Shown piece after piece: positions 63,365 through 64,000 of a DNA stretch of 64,000 nucleotides. The stretch is from positions 49,507 to 113,506 of the forward strand of contig NZ_NINX01000046.1 of NCBI RefSeq assembly GCF_002188635.1, given 5' to 3'. A program made the position numbers and the translations under genes. Below the pieces are notes generated by a model that was not told where the DNA came from, did not search any database, and saw nothing but the letters and a program-made list of their open reading frames with translations. How positions within the stretch are numbered: position 1 is the first letter of the stretch; the number at the start of each line of letters is the position of its first letter. Source of the DNA: Pigmentiphaga sp. NML030171 (GTDB lineage Bacteria; Pseudomonadota; Gammaproteobacteria; Burkholderiales; Burkholderiaceae_B).

Positions 63365-63831
63365 CCACCGTTGTCAGCCGGACGTTTCGCAGCTCGCCGC
63401 ACCGCGATGCGTTGCAGACGTGGGATGCCATTGTCGAACTGCTCACTCAGGGCAAGGACGGCACGGCTCGCTCTGAACTCAGGGCCGTGGCGGGCGTGGC
63501 CGCCAGCTTGATCGCCGACCAGGCACCCAAGAGCGCGCCCATCGTTGCGACATGCGATGGACCACGGACCAGGATCTACTGCCTCTTCGACGAAGACGCG
63601 ATCGATGGTGATGATGCCAACGAAGAAGTCTTGGGGTTCGAGCCGTTGAAGGGAGACTGGGGAGTCTCGCTGCCGTGTCCGAAGGAGCAGCTCGGCTGGG
63701 TGCAAACCGCGCTCAAAAAGCACAGTTCTCGCATCATTGCACGGGACTTGAGCCAAGGAATTGCCACGCAGGCGCAGGCCGATGCTGGACAAGCGCTGTC
63801 GCTCGACCTCGGAGGTTTCCTCAAGTCATGA
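63361..63831 (+). CDS. CBASS accessory protein (second HORMA-like/Cap8 candidate)
   Basis: A 156-residue protein of unknown fold placed between the TRIP13-like and HORMA genes, with 4-bp overlaps on both sides. Notable segments are VVSRTFRSSPHRDALQTWDA and GFEPLKGDWGVSLPCPKEQL. Some type III CBASS operons carry two HORMA-family proteins, and this position fits the second. I cannot show homology by eye; the assignment rests on context. Confidence 0.6.
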   Translation: MTTVVSRTFRSSPHRDALQTWDAIVELLTQGKDGTARSELRAVAGVAASLIADQAPKSAPIVATCDGPRTRIYCLFDEDAIDGDDANEEVLGFEPLKGDWGVSLPCPKEQLGWVQTALKKHSSRIIARDLSQGIATQAQADAGQALSLDLGGFLKS

Positions 63832-63873
63832 GCACCGTCGCCACCTACTCGTACACGCACTCGGTTACCTATG
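63828..63873 (+). pseudogene. HORMA-domain protein (CBASS Cap7), cut by an IS
   Basis: The ATG at 63828 (overlapping the previous stop) reads MSTVATYSYTHSVTY before the IS end. This is the highly characteristic start of bacterial HORMA proteins of type III CBASS. The remaining 150 or so residues lie beyond the IS, outside the window. The HORMA protein activates the CD-NTase, so its loss should switch the system off. Confidence 0.7.
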
Positions 63874-64000
63874 TGAATCACACCGGGAATCGCGGAGGCT
63901 GTTTTGTTAAAGTAAAACAGATTCCGCAGCGGATGCCGCGAGTTGTCGATAGTAACGCTCTTCGGCTTCTGCCGGCGGGATATCACCGATCGATCCGAGC
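63874..64000 (-). mobile_element. IS3-family element, left end only
   Basis: Begins TGAATCACACCGGGAATCGC, a typical IS3-group terminal sequence, and contains the 3' end of a transposase gene on the minus strand. Continues past the window. Confidence 0.75.
63907..64000 (-). CDS. IS3-family transposase, C-terminal 30 residues
   Basis: The frame reads LGSIGDIPPAEAEERYYRQL and ends ESVLL at TAA 63907-63909. The 'IG.IPPAEAE.RYY' tail is characteristic of IS3-family OrfB. Partial at the window edge. Confidence 0.8.
   Translation of the reverse strand, partial: LGSIGDIPPAEAEERYYRQLAASAAESVLL

Overview
The window reads as a high-GC betaproteobacterium, most likely Alcaligenaceae (Bordetella/Achromobacter type). 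Reasons: the uracil phosphoribosyltransferase, LpxO-type lipid A hydroxylase and Rieske/GntR/MFS catabolic genes at the left end, and the kind of integrating conjugative element (ICE) at the right end. This is inference from gene content, because no rRNA or complete tRNA is present.

Layout. (1) 1-7003 looks like chromosomal backbone: upp (partial), qor, lpxO, MFS transporter, GntR regulator, Rieske oxygenase and a glutamine-synthetase-like gene cut by an IS. (2) 7004-8287 is an IS3-family element that joins the truncated synthetase to a 17-codon stub of an MBL-fold gene, with no target duplication, so it marks a deletion or rearrangement. (3) 8289-34597 is a metabolic and stress island. About 22 kb runs leftward: tripartite ABC efflux (OMF, HlyD, two-ATPase fusion, permease), phasin, acetoacetyl-CoA reductase, DUF3141 protein, MaoC-Pta fusion, SDR, acetate kinase, GltS, PHA synthase, Usp, LpxR-like protein, PRPP synthase, phosphoketolase-like enzyme. 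A TetR/DUF4105/lipase operon runs rightward. Together they suggest routing sugar phosphates to acetyl-phosphate, then to ATP (AckA) or acetyl-CoA (Pta) and polyhydroxybutyrate. An FNR-like box sits in the divergent promoter region. A 3' fragment of tRNA-Thr with its terminator closes the island at about 34717, as an att scar would.

(4) 34844-41717 is an IS-rich patchwork: an IS3-family element, a TetR remnant, an unknown membrane protein, an IS5-family element with CTAA duplication and a frameshifted transposase, an intact esterase, an S9-peptidase fragment, and an IS21-family remnant (truncated istA, intact istB, end repeats). (5) 42385-61186 is the transfer module of a GI-type T4SS ICE: MobH relaxase TraI, PrlF/YhaV toxin-antitoxin, DUF3742, TraG-N, the TIGR037xx/PFL_47xx series, RadC, DsbA-like protein and TraC ATPase, with an IS1111-type IS110 element between TraC and its lipoprotein neighbour. 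Integrase and coupling protein are not in the window. (6) 61327-64000 is defence cargo: an excisionase-like/PIN toxin-antitoxin pair, then a TRIP13-like AAA+ ATPase (Cap6), a 156-aa protein and a HORMA gene (Cap7) broken after about 15 codons by an IS3-family element running off the end. This looks like a type III CBASS operon inactivated in this strain.
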